This document shows, one piece after another, positions 1-7,681 of a stretch of 64,000 nt of DNA. The position numbers and the translations under genes were made by a program. The notes below the pieces were generated by a model that did not search any database, had not been told where the DNA came from, and worked only from the letters and a program-made list of their open reading frames with translations. This DNA is from Chitinivorax sp. B (GTDB lineage Bacteria; Pseudomonadota; Gammaproteobacteria; Burkholderiales; SCOH01). The stretch spans positions 1 through 64,000 of the forward strand of contig NZ_SCOH01000032.1 in assembly GCF_005503445.1 (NCBI RefSeq), written 5' to 3'. The number at the start of each line of letters is the position of its first letter. Position 1 is the stretch's first letter.

Positions 1-73
1 CGGACGCCATGAGATTGAAAGGAGGGTGCATGGTGCGAGGGATGCGGGATAAAGGGCGGTATGTTACCGCACG

Positions 74-539
74 CTATGCGATTGGTATATTTATGGGAGC
101 TGTCATATAGCGGTGGCCATCTGATTCAATAAGGCGTCGCCAACATGTAGCCGTTGGTGGCCAGTGCATCCCAATCACTCCCCTGGCCGACAAGGCGCCG
201 CTGCCACGGTGGTAACGGATCACCGCACCATCGGGAAAGGCACAGAGCTGTTCATCGAGGCTATTAGACGGGCTGAGGTGTTGAGCAGAATACAAACCCA
301 GCAACATTACCCCAGCAGCGGGTTCGCCGTTGGGGGACAGCAATAAGCATTGTTCGCCGACCGTGGGCGGCGACCAAGTGCGGGTAGTGCCAGCGCGCAG
401 GGTCAACCAGGGCAGCCAGGTGGAGTGCAGGCCACCCGATTGCACCCGTACGCGGGGGCGGTTGGGCTTGAACAGAATGAATGGTGCCGAAGCGAATCAG
501 CGATTCGAGACGGCGGGCAAGATCAGCGAAAGAGTCCAT
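74..539 (-). pseudogene. P2-like phage baseplate assembly protein V (gpV), frameshifted
   Basis: In P2-like phages gpV forms the baseplate spike. Reading leftwards from an ATG at 539, the first 27 or so codons (starting MDSFADLARRLESLIRFGTI) match the gpV N-terminus. The gpV reading then continues in another frame, with GEQCLLLSPNGEPAAGV and the FPDGAVIRYHRGSGAL motif, to a TAG at 74-76. The two frames meet at a run of five G on the plus strand (454-458); removing one base joins them into a single gpV reading. The protein is therefore broken here by a one-base insertion in a homopolymer, unless that base is a sequencing error. The stop leaves a protein of about 155 codons, short compared with full gpV, so the C-terminus may also be eroded. 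It lies downstream of gpR and gpS fragments, as in P2. Confidence 0.8.
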
Positions 540-668
540 GCGGCGAGTGTGCCACAGGGGTTAGAGGGTGGAAATCAAAGCTGGTTGTGGGTAGGACTGG
601 GACAACGGGATGGTGCTGATATGTTAACGACCAATACAAGGGATGTGACCATGGCGGACAGGTCAAAC

Positions 669-1181
669 TCAATAGAGACCTTCAATATATTGTTTAATCG
701 GCTCCGGCAAGAGATCTTGTGGATGATCACCACCGAAAGTCGCCCATTTGCTCTTGCCAGAGATCACGATGGAAGCGAGTTCCATATTGCTTCTCGAGTC
801 AACGATGATCAGTTTAATCTCAACTCGGTCCGAGATACCGGACCATTCAGTGTTTCGGTCTTCCCAGTGCAAAATCTCGGGAATGACGAGGTATGTGAAG
901 CTACCTTTGCCCTCTATCTGAAGGCACGGCAGGTCGGTGCAGTGCAAACTGACGACAACTCTGTCGGAGAATCTCGAAAACGCAGATCGAGCCGCAGCGG
1001 CAGTTTGTCGCCCGGAGGCTTGATACTCCTTCTCGCCGTAGGCGCCATTTTTCGGTGTTGCAATGAGTATGGGTTTGCCTCGCTCCAACTTAGTACTGGG
1101 CGATGTAACAACTTCGTGCTTGTAGGTGGATACGCATGCACACAAAGAGAGGCCAGCTAAAAACGGTATCAGATGACGCAT
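669..1181 (-). CDS. DUF4823-type lipoprotein
   Basis: A 170-residue protein with a lipoprotein signal: a short hydrophobic stretch (FLAGLSLCAC) ending in a lipobox-like LCAC, with Cys16 the likely lipidated residue. The body, including the NGAYGEKEYQASGRQTAAA segment, resembles DUF4823 lipoproteins, a family with no defined biochemical role; I assign the family from memory of its pattern. The product would be anchored in the outer or inner membrane facing the periplasm. It lies between phage fragments gpS (upstream) and gpV (downstream), on the same strand, so it looks like cargo carried by the prophage rather than a structural gene. Only 86 bp separate it from the upstream accessory gene, so the two may be co-transcribed. 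Confidence 0.65.
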   Translation of the reverse strand: MRHLIPFLAGLSLCACVSTYKHEVVTSPSTKLERGKPILIATPKNGAYGEKEYQASGRQTAAAARSAFSRFSDRVVVSLHCTDLPCLQIEGKGSFTYLVIPEILHWEDRNTEWSGISDRVEIKLIIVDSRSNMELASIVISGKSKWATFGGDHPQDLLPEPIKQYIEGLY

Positions 1182-1269
1182 ATTTCACCAAACAGGTGCT
1201 GTCGAAGTTCCCGCATACGCGTCGGCCACGGAGCTGTACTTGCTGGCTGCCGGACTGAAGGGTTGGTTG

Positions 1270-1983
1270 TCATTGTGCAACATCGATCACTTGGGCGAAC
1301 TGTGGCTTGTAGAGAAGAATGCGCTCAAATGGCGATTCGCCAATTCTTGCTCCAACGGGCCACCACAACTCCTGATCTTGTGCACTGTCCATGAAGTCAA
1401 TCACCAACAACAGCCAATATACATCGCAAGGCAGATACGCTTTGGCCTTCTGGCTCTTCGCATTGACCACCTCATGAATGTGGTTAACCGATAACGGACA
1501 AGCGTCATAGCCCTGTACCAGCCGCCATGTCGGATCAAGGTACTCCGTGGCGTTGTAATAAACGCATCGCAATTGCGGAATATTCTTGAACAATTCTGGA
1601 TGGACCCGCCCCGTAGCCATATTCTCGATTTGCTTGGCCAAGTTGGCTAGCGCGCGAGCCAAAGGTGCTTTTTCGAAGATAGGTTGGTTTGGCTCAAAGT
1701 CTACCGACAGTTCAATGCGCTTGCCCCCATCGGCCAAATATAACTTCTGAGCGCACGCCAGCGTTTTCTCTCGGTAAATGCGTTGCTTTTGTTCGCTCGT
1801 GGGTTCGTGACCGGGCGAGATGTACAAATTCGTAATCTCAATGCCAAGCGTTTTGTCGCCACGAATGATGACGTCGGGTTTGTCGGTATACTCTAACGCG
1901 CCCTCAGGCACCCGGTAATGCGCCTGAAATTGTTCGAAGTAGCGCTGCTCAATCTTCTGGTGGCTATTGCGTTTCATCTGCAT
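1270..1983 (-). CDS. Hypothetical protein, possible PD-(D/E)XK-like nuclease fold, prophage cargo
   Basis: A 237-residue soluble protein with no signal peptide or membrane segment. Residues around 36-52 read KPDVIIRGDKTLGIEITNLY. The spacing of P-D, a short beta-rich gap and I-E-I-T resembles the core of restriction-endonuclease-like folds, where the last position is often K but can be T or Q. That is a pattern observation, not proof of nuclease activity. The rest, including a Trp/Tyr-rich C-terminal third, matches no family I recognise. An alternative start is the Met at residue 3. It sits between the gpS and gpV remnants with the DUF4823 lipoprotein gene, so it is likely phage-borne cargo, and a defence or exclusion role is possible. 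Confidence 0.55.
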   Translation of the reverse strand: MQMKRNSHQKIEQRYFEQFQAHYRVPEGALEYTDKPDVIIRGDKTLGIEITNLYISPGHEPTSEQKQRIYREKTLACAQKLYLADGGKRIELSVDFEPNQPIFEKAPLARALANLAKQIENMATGRVHPELFKNIPQLRCVYYNATEYLDPTWRLVQGYDACPLSVNHIHEVVNAKSQKAKAYLPCDVYWLLLVIDFMDSAQDQELWWPVGARIGESPFERILLYKPQFAQVIDVAQ

Positions 1984-2091
1984 GGATATCAGCCATAATC
2001 AGTTGCTTATTTCGTAATCTGCTTGCAATATTCAGTATCTGCAATATTTAATCAGACCGCAACAATGCGCTATGTATTAAATGTCGCATTT

Positions 2092-2421
2092 TTAAAGATG
2101 TCTTCTGATAAGTAGTTCGACTAACTGCTCATCCTGGTCAGTCAACCCCACCATGACCTTATCCGGACTGGTCTCAATCTTCAGGTATTTGGCGGTGCGC
2201 AACTTGGCAAACAGGCCATGTCGTAGCGTCCCTTTCCGCTGATACAGCTGTGGCTTACGCGGGGCATAGGGCGTGCCATCCGGGTTCAACTGCGCGGCAA
2301 TCCGTTGTTGCTGGCTACGGCGTAGCTCGGGCGCAATCTGCCGCGCCAGCTTGTGCCGTTCGGCTGGTTTGAGCTTGGCCAACAGGCTGTGCAGTTCACT
2401 GTCCCAACGTAATTCAGCCAT
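2092..2421 (-). pseudogene. P2-like phage tail completion protein S (gpS), C-terminally truncated
   Basis: The first 95 or so residues, including LRRSQQQRIAAQLNPDGTPY, APRKPQ and LFAKLRTAKYLK, are characteristic of the phage virion morphogenesis/tail completion family (P2 gpS), which acts in joining tail to head. Family members are usually about 150 residues and continue past the V-x-V-G-x motif into an HQYG segment. Here the match stops at about VMVGL, followed by a short unrelated tail ending LLIRRHL, so the gene is truncated by a deletion or rearrangement near 2110. Its ATG overlaps the end of the gpR reading (GATGGCTGA), as in intact P2-like phages. Confidence 0.8.
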
Positions 2422-2796
2422 CGATCACCTGCCCATTGACAATGATCTGCAGCGGGTTGGGCAGCGGGCAGCATTCGCCCAGATCGGGTTCCGCTAGGTG
2501 AATCGCTTGCAGGGTTTCGCCTTGCTGTTTCACTTGCACCGGTTCCGACAGCTAAATCTGCAGCTTCAAGTCATAGCTGCTGTGATTGAGGATTTCCGCT
2601 TCAAACTGGATGGCTTCACGGGCGGTATCGGTGTTTTGCAATAATGACGGCTGATGCTGCCGTAACCATTGCAACACCGGCACCATCACCTGGTCAGTGT
2701 GTCCCGCGAAATCCAACAGCCCGACCGTGACCTGGTAACGATACTCAAACGAGGGGCTGCCCAGGCCGGCCGCGATCTGGTCCGATTCGATGACTT
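2414..2796 (-). pseudogene. P2-like phage tail completion protein R (gpR), 5'-truncated with an internal stop
   Basis: The reading with GSPSFEYRYQVTVGLLDFAG, MVPVLQWLRQHQP and FEAEILNHSSYDL matches the P2 gpR tail completion family. Two lesions are visible. First, family similarity begins only at about position 2796; further upstream the frame runs into unrelated DNA. Second, an in-frame TAG at 2552-2554 interrupts the C-terminal part. Past it the frame reads LSEPVQVKQQGETLQAIHL and continues to a TGA at 2414-2416, which overlaps the gpS start. The stop would revert to Gln (CAG) with one base change. The start coordinate is the approximate limit of similarity, not a start codon. Confidence 0.75.
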
Positions 2797-2921
2797 CACC
2801 AACTGGGTGGCAGGGCTTGATTGGATGAGCCTCGATTGCAATTACCCACTGCTCAGTTGCTACGCGGCGGTATGTGGTAGCAAGAGTGGTTCGCCAATCT
2901 ATAAATGCAATATTCGGAATG

Positions 2922-2951
2922 TTGAAAATTTTCGATCGGATTTGATATAGT
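2922..2951 (+). promoter_or_regulatory. Sigma-70-type promoter for the secreted-protein gene
   Basis: TTGAAA at 2922-2927 and TATAGT at 2946-2951 are separated by 18 bp. The surrounding DNA is AT-rich and the ATG of the next gene lies 27 bp downstream, so the pair is well placed to drive it. Inferred from match and position only. Confidence 0.55.
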
Positions 2952-2978
2952 CTCGCCCCCATTTCATAAGTTAAAAAA

Positions 2979-3965
2979 ATGAATTCCAAAATCCAAAAAT
3001 TGAAGATGAGCCTGTTATTGAGCCTGGCTTTGCCAACGGCGGTGGTCGCAGCTGGCGCGAACGGTGACGCACGTATCCAGAAAATGGTTGGTCCACATAT
3101 GCTTACCATTGTGACGACCGATCGTGTGGCGGGCGCAATTGACTCGATGACGTGGGGCGGCGTTGAATTTGTGAACAGTTCCGATCACGGTCGACAAATT
3201 CAATCATCAGCTTCTTTCTTGCCCTGCGGAGAAGCGTACAACCCAACTGAAGCTGGATCGGAGGTGGATGGCGTCGGTAATTACAGCAGTAGCAACCTAT
3301 TGGCAATCAGTGCTGTGGATAATGTGCTGCGGACCAGTACACAAATGGCATACTGGCGGCGGGTCACTAGTGTGCTGAATTGTCCGAGCAATTTGCCGGC
3401 ATTGTCCAATTTCAAGATGCACAAGGCCGTGACGGTTGGTAGCGGGCCATTCCCTCACGCGATCAAATATGAAACAACCTTTGAAATTCCCGGCGGTTTA
3501 CCGTCTGCGATCAAGGCCAGTGACTGGTCCACGCTCGAAGTTGTGACGGGATACTTACCATCGACAGGATTTTCGGCAGATGATGCCTTCCTGTATACAC
3601 CCAACACTGACCATCGGCTGCGTACGCCGATCGCATGGCGTCCCTGGCCGGAAGCAAATAGCCGCTACCAAGAATTCCAGACACCGGTGATTATGCCCAA
3701 TCGCAGTGGCACTGCTGCACTCGGTATGTATTTCTTGCCTTCCACTAACGGCCCTTACTTAAAGTACCGGGTAACTGATTTTTCGGCTTCCGGTGTGGTT
3801 ACCTGGACATTGCGGGTTGATGAGCCCCGACCATTTGCACACGTGGCTCAGGATCAACCGACACCGGCCTATACTCGGTCATATCGCGTGTATGTCATTG
3901 TGGGCTCAATAGAGAATGTGCAGACCACGATGGATCAAATGGCCAGCAATCCTGGGGCATTGTAA
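2979..3965 (+). CDS. Secreted protein of unknown function
   Basis: A 328-residue protein with a clear signal peptide: K-rich start, hydrophobic core MSLLLSLALPTAVV, likely cleavage after AVVAA near residue 25. The mature part has no membrane segment and is rich in Gly, Ser, Thr and aromatic residues, with motifs such as WGGVEFVNSSDHGRQIQ and PTEAGSEVDG, as in all-beta secreted or carbohydrate-related proteins. I cannot name a family; a galactose-mutarotase-like or sugar-binding beta-sandwich is one guess from the pattern. It has its own promoter and is followed by a hairpin. It is inserted between the Q and R fragments, where a P2-like phage should carry capsid and lysis genes, so it is a later insertion or part of the rearrangement. 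Confidence 0.7.
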   Translation: MNSKIQKLKMSLLLSLALPTAVVAAGANGDARIQKMVGPHMLTIVTTDRVAGAIDSMTWGGVEFVNSSDHGRQIQSSASFLPCGEAYNPTEAGSEVDGVGNYSSSNLLAISAVDNVLRTSTQMAYWRRVTSVLNCPSNLPALSNFKMHKAVTVGSGPFPHAIKYETTFEIPGGLPSAIKASDWSTLEVVTGYLPSTGFSADDAFLYTPNTDHRLRTPIAWRPWPEANSRYQEFQTPVIMPNRSGTAALGMYFLPSTNGPYLKYRVTDFSASGVVTWTLRVDEPRPFAHVAQDQPTPAYTRSYRVYVIVGSIENVQTTMDQMASNPGAL

Positions 3966-4015
3966 TTTGATGGTAAGTCGAGTCATTATTCAACAATGGC
4001 TCATTTAGTTCATAG

Positions 4016-4041
4016 GGCGGCCATTAAGGGTGGTGGCCGCC
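4016..4041 (+). terminator. Hairpin after the secreted-protein gene
   Basis: GGCGGCCA (4016-4023) pairs with TGGCCGCC (4034-4041), eight perfect base pairs with a 10-nt loop, 50 bp after the stop codon. A run of T occurs only about 16 bp later, so it is a weak or atypical terminator. Confidence 0.35.
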
Positions 4042-4227
4042 TGTAAAAGGAGCCATTTTTCCTTGATATCACTCATGCTGTACTCCCTTCTGACATCGTG
4101 CGAACAGTGCCACCTGTGCCACGCACGCTTCCAGCGCTTGTCGATGGTCGATTAGGTTTTACGCCAACTGCCGGTTGGTGGTCGGTTGGTCGCTGGGTAA
4201 CGGGTACGGTGTCACAGTTGGGCACAC

Positions 4228-4641
4228 CTGCACCCGAACGGCAGCCATGCCGGCTTCATCCTGTACATGACCGATGCCGCGCAGAACCCGGCCGACGTGG
4301 ATGCGCTGCGCACTGCCTTGAAAGACAGCAAAGGCCCTGGCAACTTCCGCAATCTGTTCATGTACGCGCCCAACGGCAAGAAAGACGGCATCCAGATCAT
4401 GCCGATCAGCGAGGTAGCGGCCAAGGATGAGTTCTTCAACATCAAGAATGTCACGCGGGATGATGTATTGGCGGCGCACCGGGTACCACCGCAGCTGATG
4501 GGGATTGTGCCGAACAATACCGGTGGCTTTGGCGATGCCAGCAAGGCGGCGCAGGTGTTCTATGAGAATGAGATTGTGCCGTTGCAGGCACGGTTACAGG
4601 AGTTGAATGATTGGCTGGGGGAAACGGTGATCCAGTTCTGA
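4228..4641 (+). pseudogene. P2-like phage portal protein Q, C-terminal fragment
   Basis: From about 4234 the plus strand reads NGSHAGFILYMTD, then SKGPGNFRNLFMYAPNGKKD, VAAKDEFFNIKNVTRDD, RVPPQLMGIVPNNTGGFGD and an end LQELNDWLGETVIQF. This is the C-terminal third of the P2-family portal protein, the ring through which DNA enters the capsid. Upstream of NGSHAG the frame loses family similarity, so the N-terminal two thirds are missing. An internal ATG at 4267 is in frame but would only start a fragment. Orientation opposite to R, S and V is what P2 gene order predicts. Direct evidence that the whole capsid block between Q and R has been lost. Confidence 0.85.
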
Positions 4642-4713
4642 TCATATACGTTAGCGATGCTAGACGCCATCCGCCCAGGACGCTAGCCAATCGATTAGCA
4701 GCGGGTAGCACCG

Positions 4714-4902
4714 CTACCCCTTGTGACGTGCCCCAAGCCAGCCGCCCATCATCAATCCGGCCAACGACGAATAGATAATGACGGACAGGGAGGTTTCCCA
4801 ATGCGGCTTGATCACAAAAATGCAAATGGTCCACGCCAGGACGGCAAATAGTAGGCACCCGCCCACGCCCAGCCCGATGATCCGCAACACCTTCACTTCC
4901 AA
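4714..4902 (-). CDS. Small two-helix membrane protein, possible immunity partner
   Basis: A 62-residue protein with two hydrophobic stretches, roughly residues 8-31 and 39-57, joined by a short loop with the charged segment IKPHWE, and ending in a basic tail (GARHKG). No family recognised. Its start overlaps the end of the upstream cysteine-protease-fold gene by 10 bp, so the two are translationally coupled. A small membrane protein coupled to a candidate papain-fold effector would fit an immunity protein or an export aid, but nothing in the sequence proves it. Confidence 0.5.
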   Translation of the reverse strand: MEVKVLRIIGLGVGGCLLFAVLAWTICIFVIKPHWETSLSVIIYSSLAGLMMGGWLGARHKG

Positions 4903-5318
4903 TCCTCCAAGGCCGGGCAGTTGGTATAAAGCCCGGTATCACTGCCCCCGGCTTTCACCAGCGTTTCAACAAACGTGGCGCAATTGTGCGGTAGCACACC
5001 CCATAACCAATCTTGGCTGGCCAGCTCGTCAAACTTGCGCTGCATGGCGTCGGGCTTGGTGATCTTGATCGATTTGCGCTGCAGCTCCGTTTTGCGGTTC
5101 TCTTTCAGGCAACGTCGATAACCCGCCTCATCCATGTAATACGGGCGGTCATTGCCATCACCGGCAATATGGAAGTAGTGTCCACCCACACCACCTGCAT
5201 TCAGGATGGCATGTCCGCAAGGATTCGGAAATGTGCCGCTGACGACGATGACTTGTGAATGGGTCCAGGGAAACAGTTTCGAGAAACACTGATAGAGATT
5301 GATACCTTCGTACGCCAT
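4893..5318 (-). CDS. Permuted papain-fold (NlpC/P60- or LRAT-like) protein, candidate effector
   Basis: A 141-residue protein read from the ATG at 5316-5318; a longer in-frame start at 5378 adds 20 residues. Two motifs stand out: CGHAILNAGGVGGHYFHI near the N-terminus and GVLPHNCATFVETLVKAGG near the C-terminus. The order His first, then NCxxF with the candidate nucleophile Cys, is that of circularly permuted NlpC/P60-like families, which act as amidases, peptidases or acyltransferases. I see no signal peptide in the short form. The gene overlaps a small two-helix membrane protein gene. It stands in the degenerate prophage close to the tRNA end, a place where cargo is common. Assignment to the fold is by motif; substrate unknown. 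Confidence 0.55.
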   Translation of the reverse strand: MAYEGINLYQCFSKLFPWTHSQVIVVSGTFPNPCGHAILNAGGVGGHYFHIAGDGNDRPYYMDEAGYRRCLKENRKTELQRKSIKITKPDAMQRKFDELASQDWLWGVLPHNCATFVETLVKAGGSDTGLYTNCPALEDWK

Positions 5319-5378
5319 GACCAACGATTTCCACGCAAAAAAAGCACAAGGATATGCAAACGTCACATCGCAACGCAA

Positions 5379-5624
5379 CTAGATGCGGCAGGCGGCAACT
5401 AGCCTTGGCCAACCCCCAGCGCGCGCACCACGCCCGCACGCTAAAGGGGTGGCTTTTTATGCAGCTGCATGATTGCTCGGAAGGGCCGCCAGCTATAGGG
5501 CTTCCAACGTTTAATCACCCCGCAAAAGGCTTGCGAAATCATGCAGCCAAGCTCATGCAGTTGCATCCTCAGCGCGTCACTAGGGCAGGCTCCGATTCAA
5601 GCAGCAGGGGGAGGGTCAAAAAAA
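5379..5624. other. Non-coding stretch, possible remnant of the phage cos/left end
   Basis: No convincing gene. The segment CCACGCC near 5429-5435 and GGGGTGG near 5446-5452 followed by a T run could form an imperfect terminator-like hairpin. A minus-strand reading of about 40 codons between 5455 and 5570 (starting MQLHELGCMISQAF) is too short to call. In a P2-like prophage the cos site lies beyond the 3' end of gene Q, which is where this segment is, but no cos core could be identified by eye. Confidence 0.3.
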
Positions 5625-5900
5625 GGTAATATGGGTAATTCGCTCTGGAATTGTCATGTAAGTCATTGAAATTATTGGTTATGAAACATTACCTTGCTAG
5701 GGTAATTTTAGGTAATACAAAAGGTAATATTTTTATAAGCTATTGAATTTATTGGGTATGCTGAGATAGGCAAATGACCTCTTAAAAAGGTAATTTCATT
5801 ACCTCAATATTACCTAAAAATTACCTTTTGCAATCCGTTTCAAGCTATTGATGTATATGGCTATTCTTGCTTTTTGAAAACTTGCATTACCAATATTACC
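5625..5900. repeat. Array of twelve GGTAAT/ATTACC hexamers
   Basis: GGTAAT occurs at 5625, 5634, 5701, 5711, 5723 and 5789; its complement ATTACC at 5688, 5798, 5809, 5820, 5886 and 5895. Neighbouring copies are spaced 9, 10, 12, 9, 11, 11 and 9 bp start to start, close to one helical turn. The pair at 5789-5803 forms a palindrome, GGTAATTTCATTACC. The block is strongly AT-rich compared with its surroundings. Such clusters are typical of iterons or of operators bound cooperatively. It lies in the remnant next to the tRNA where a phage or satellite would keep its replication or immunity control. No gene is visible inside. Confidence 0.6.
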
Positions 5901-6165
5901 TTTTTTTTAACCCCCACCGACTTGGCGAAATCTCCGCGCATGAGGTGCGCACGCACGTATACATCGTGTCTGTGATTCACATCATCACCGAAAGATATAG
6001 GCATGATTCAAACCTATAGAAAGCGGCTACTCATAGTTGAGTATCGTAAGAAGTGGCTTTGCTCGGAGCCAAACATAACGAAAAGCAGATGGCTAGGATG
6101 GGAATTTTTAGAAGGATAGAGGCGGGATTGTGAACAATGCAAAACGTTTTTGTGTAGCAAAACAA
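5901..6165. other. Intergenic stretch between the hexamer array and the tRNA terminator
   Basis: I see no gene here. Reading frames on both strands are short and show no family motifs. The segment is the last part of the prophage remnant before the tRNA and would contain one attachment site if integration used the tRNA 3' end, but no second copy of the tRNA end is present in the window. Confidence 0.4.
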
Positions 6166-6191
6166 AAGGGGCTAGCTTGCGCTAACCCCTT
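6166..6191 (-). terminator. Rho-independent terminator of the tRNA gene
   Basis: On the minus strand AAGGGGTTAGC and GCTAGCCCCTT form an 11-bp stem with one G-U pair around a very short loop, followed by TTGTTTTG. It begins 9 bp past the encoded CCA end of the tRNA. Confidence 0.75.
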
Positions 6192-6199
6192 GAAATGCT

Positions 6200-6276
<77 letters not shown>

Positions 6277-6426
6277 GACATGAGCCGCGCATTATACGGA
6301 TTCTTTTCTGCCTGTCAAACGTTCTGTGTAACTTTCTTTAATATTTTTGGCGGCTACGATACCAAGCCCATGGCCGATCTGCGCTTTGATAATACTATCC
6401 ATATGATTGGCAAGATGTAATTGGTT

Positions 6427-7575
6427 TCACAGTGAGCGGCTTCGGTCGCCGTAGCTAAAGCCACTTGGGGTGTAGGACACGCCTTTACCCAGGCCGATGA
6501 CTTTGAACAGTTCACCCATTTCTGCCGGACTGGTCAGTTTTTGTACGGCGTTGGTAATAGGGAGCCAGGTTTTTGGGACTGTTTGATCGCATTCCGCCAG
6601 AACGGATTGCAAGCCGCCGCCCAGCAAGAACATGGCCTGTGTCGTGTAACCGAGGAAATCCAGTCCATGGTCAACTGCGGTATGGGCGATGGCACTGAAG
6701 TCGACATGGACAGTGATGTCTTGCAAGCCAGGCAGAAAGAAGGGATCGCCATGGGCATGATGACGATAGTGGCACATCAGCGTACCTTGATCGCGTTGCG
6801 GGTGGTAATACTCGCTGGCGCCAAAGCCATAGTCGATGAGCAAGATGATGCCTTGTCGTAGATGGTCGGCCAGACTCTTGATAAAGCCGCGGTTGGTCAG
6901 GCTGATTTCAGTGAGATAAGGGGCTGATACATCCAGTGTTTCACAATGCGCGATCAGGCTTGGATGAGAGAGTGGTCTGTCTTCGAAGGCCAGTTGATCC
7001 TGCTGCCAGATTACACCACGTTCCAGCCAGCCACCTTCAGTGTGATGAACCAGCCGGGCGGGCATGGCATCCAGTACTTCATTGCCAAGTACCACGCCAT
7101 TGAAGCTTTCGGGGATCTGATCTATCCATTCAACGTGTTTAAGCAGGTGCAGATCATGCTGAAAGGTTTGCCATTGGCGCTCTTTCAAGTCTGCAGATAC
7201 ATCCAGAATATAGTAGCGATCTGGTAACTGGCCGAGCGCAGCCAGCTCGCGCAGGATATCGAGGGCCAGTTTGCCGCTGCCGGCGCCGAATTCGAGCACA
7301 TGACGAGCAGTATGCTGGAAAGCCTCAATCACTTGGCGGGCGAGTACGCGACCAAAGATAGGTGTCATTTCCGGCGCGGTGATGAAATCGCCAGCACCAC
7401 CGAATTTGGCGCTACCGGCGGTGTAATAACCCAAGCCGGGGGCATACAGGGCATCTGCCATGTAATCGGCAAATGACAGCCAGCCATCATATTGATCGAT
7501 ATGATTGCGGATGTATGAAAGTAGATTTTGACTGTGCGCCAGTGCCTCTGCACTGGGCTTAGGTAGTGATGACAT
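6427..7575 (-). CDS. SAM-dependent methyltransferase, MidA/NDUFAF7 family
   Basis: A 382-residue protein from the ATG at 7573-7575 (MSSLPKPSAE); an in-frame extension would run into the divergent neighbour and is unlikely. The glycine-rich SAM site is VLEFGAGSGKLALDIL. Family hallmarks are GGAGDFITAPEMTPIFGRVL near residue 65 and the LGNEVLDAMPARL motif. In mitochondria the homologue NDUFAF7 methylates an arginine of a complex I subunit; the bacterial role is less defined. Its start is 106 bp from the divergent pteridine reductase gene; the two share a control region. Length is normal for the family and no lesion is visible. Confidence 0.88.
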   Translation of the reverse strand: MSSLPKPSAEALAHSQNLLSYIRNHIDQYDGWLSFADYMADALYAPGLGYYTAGSAKFGGAGDFITAPEMTPIFGRVLARQVIEAFQHTARHVLEFGAGSGKLALDILRELAALGQLPDRYYILDVSADLKERQWQTFQHDLHLLKHVEWIDQIPESFNGVVLGNEVLDAMPARLVHHTEGGWLERGVIWQQDQLAFEDRPLSHPSLIAHCETLDVSAPYLTEISLTNRGFIKSLADHLRQGIILLIDYGFGASEYYHPQRDQGTLMCHYRHHAHGDPFFLPGLQDITVHVDFSAIAHTAVDHGLDFLGYTTQAMFLLGGGLQSVLAECDQTVPKTWLPITNAVQKLTSPAEMGELFKVIGLGKGVSYTPSGFSYGDRSRSL

Positions 7576-7681
7576 GGGTGTTATGCTACATTTGTTCGAT
7601 TGGTGACTTGAGTTTACAGTGTGTTGATGTGGCCTGCGAGCAATGGGCCGGTTTGATTTGATGCATGTTGGGGAGATCGCG

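Noticed and set aside
1-73. Possible start of a further phage gene (gpW) reading off the left edge
   Set aside because: A minus-strand ATG is present but the few codons visible do not match gpW, and the window ends.
330-1160. Plus-strand open frame of 276 codons
   Set aside because: It lies antisense to gpV and the DUF4823 lipoprotein, has no ribosome site and no family motif.
4098-4430. Plus-strand frame of 110 codons over the portal fragment
   Set aside because: Out of frame with the clear portal-protein reading and rich in Arg, Pro and His without any motif.
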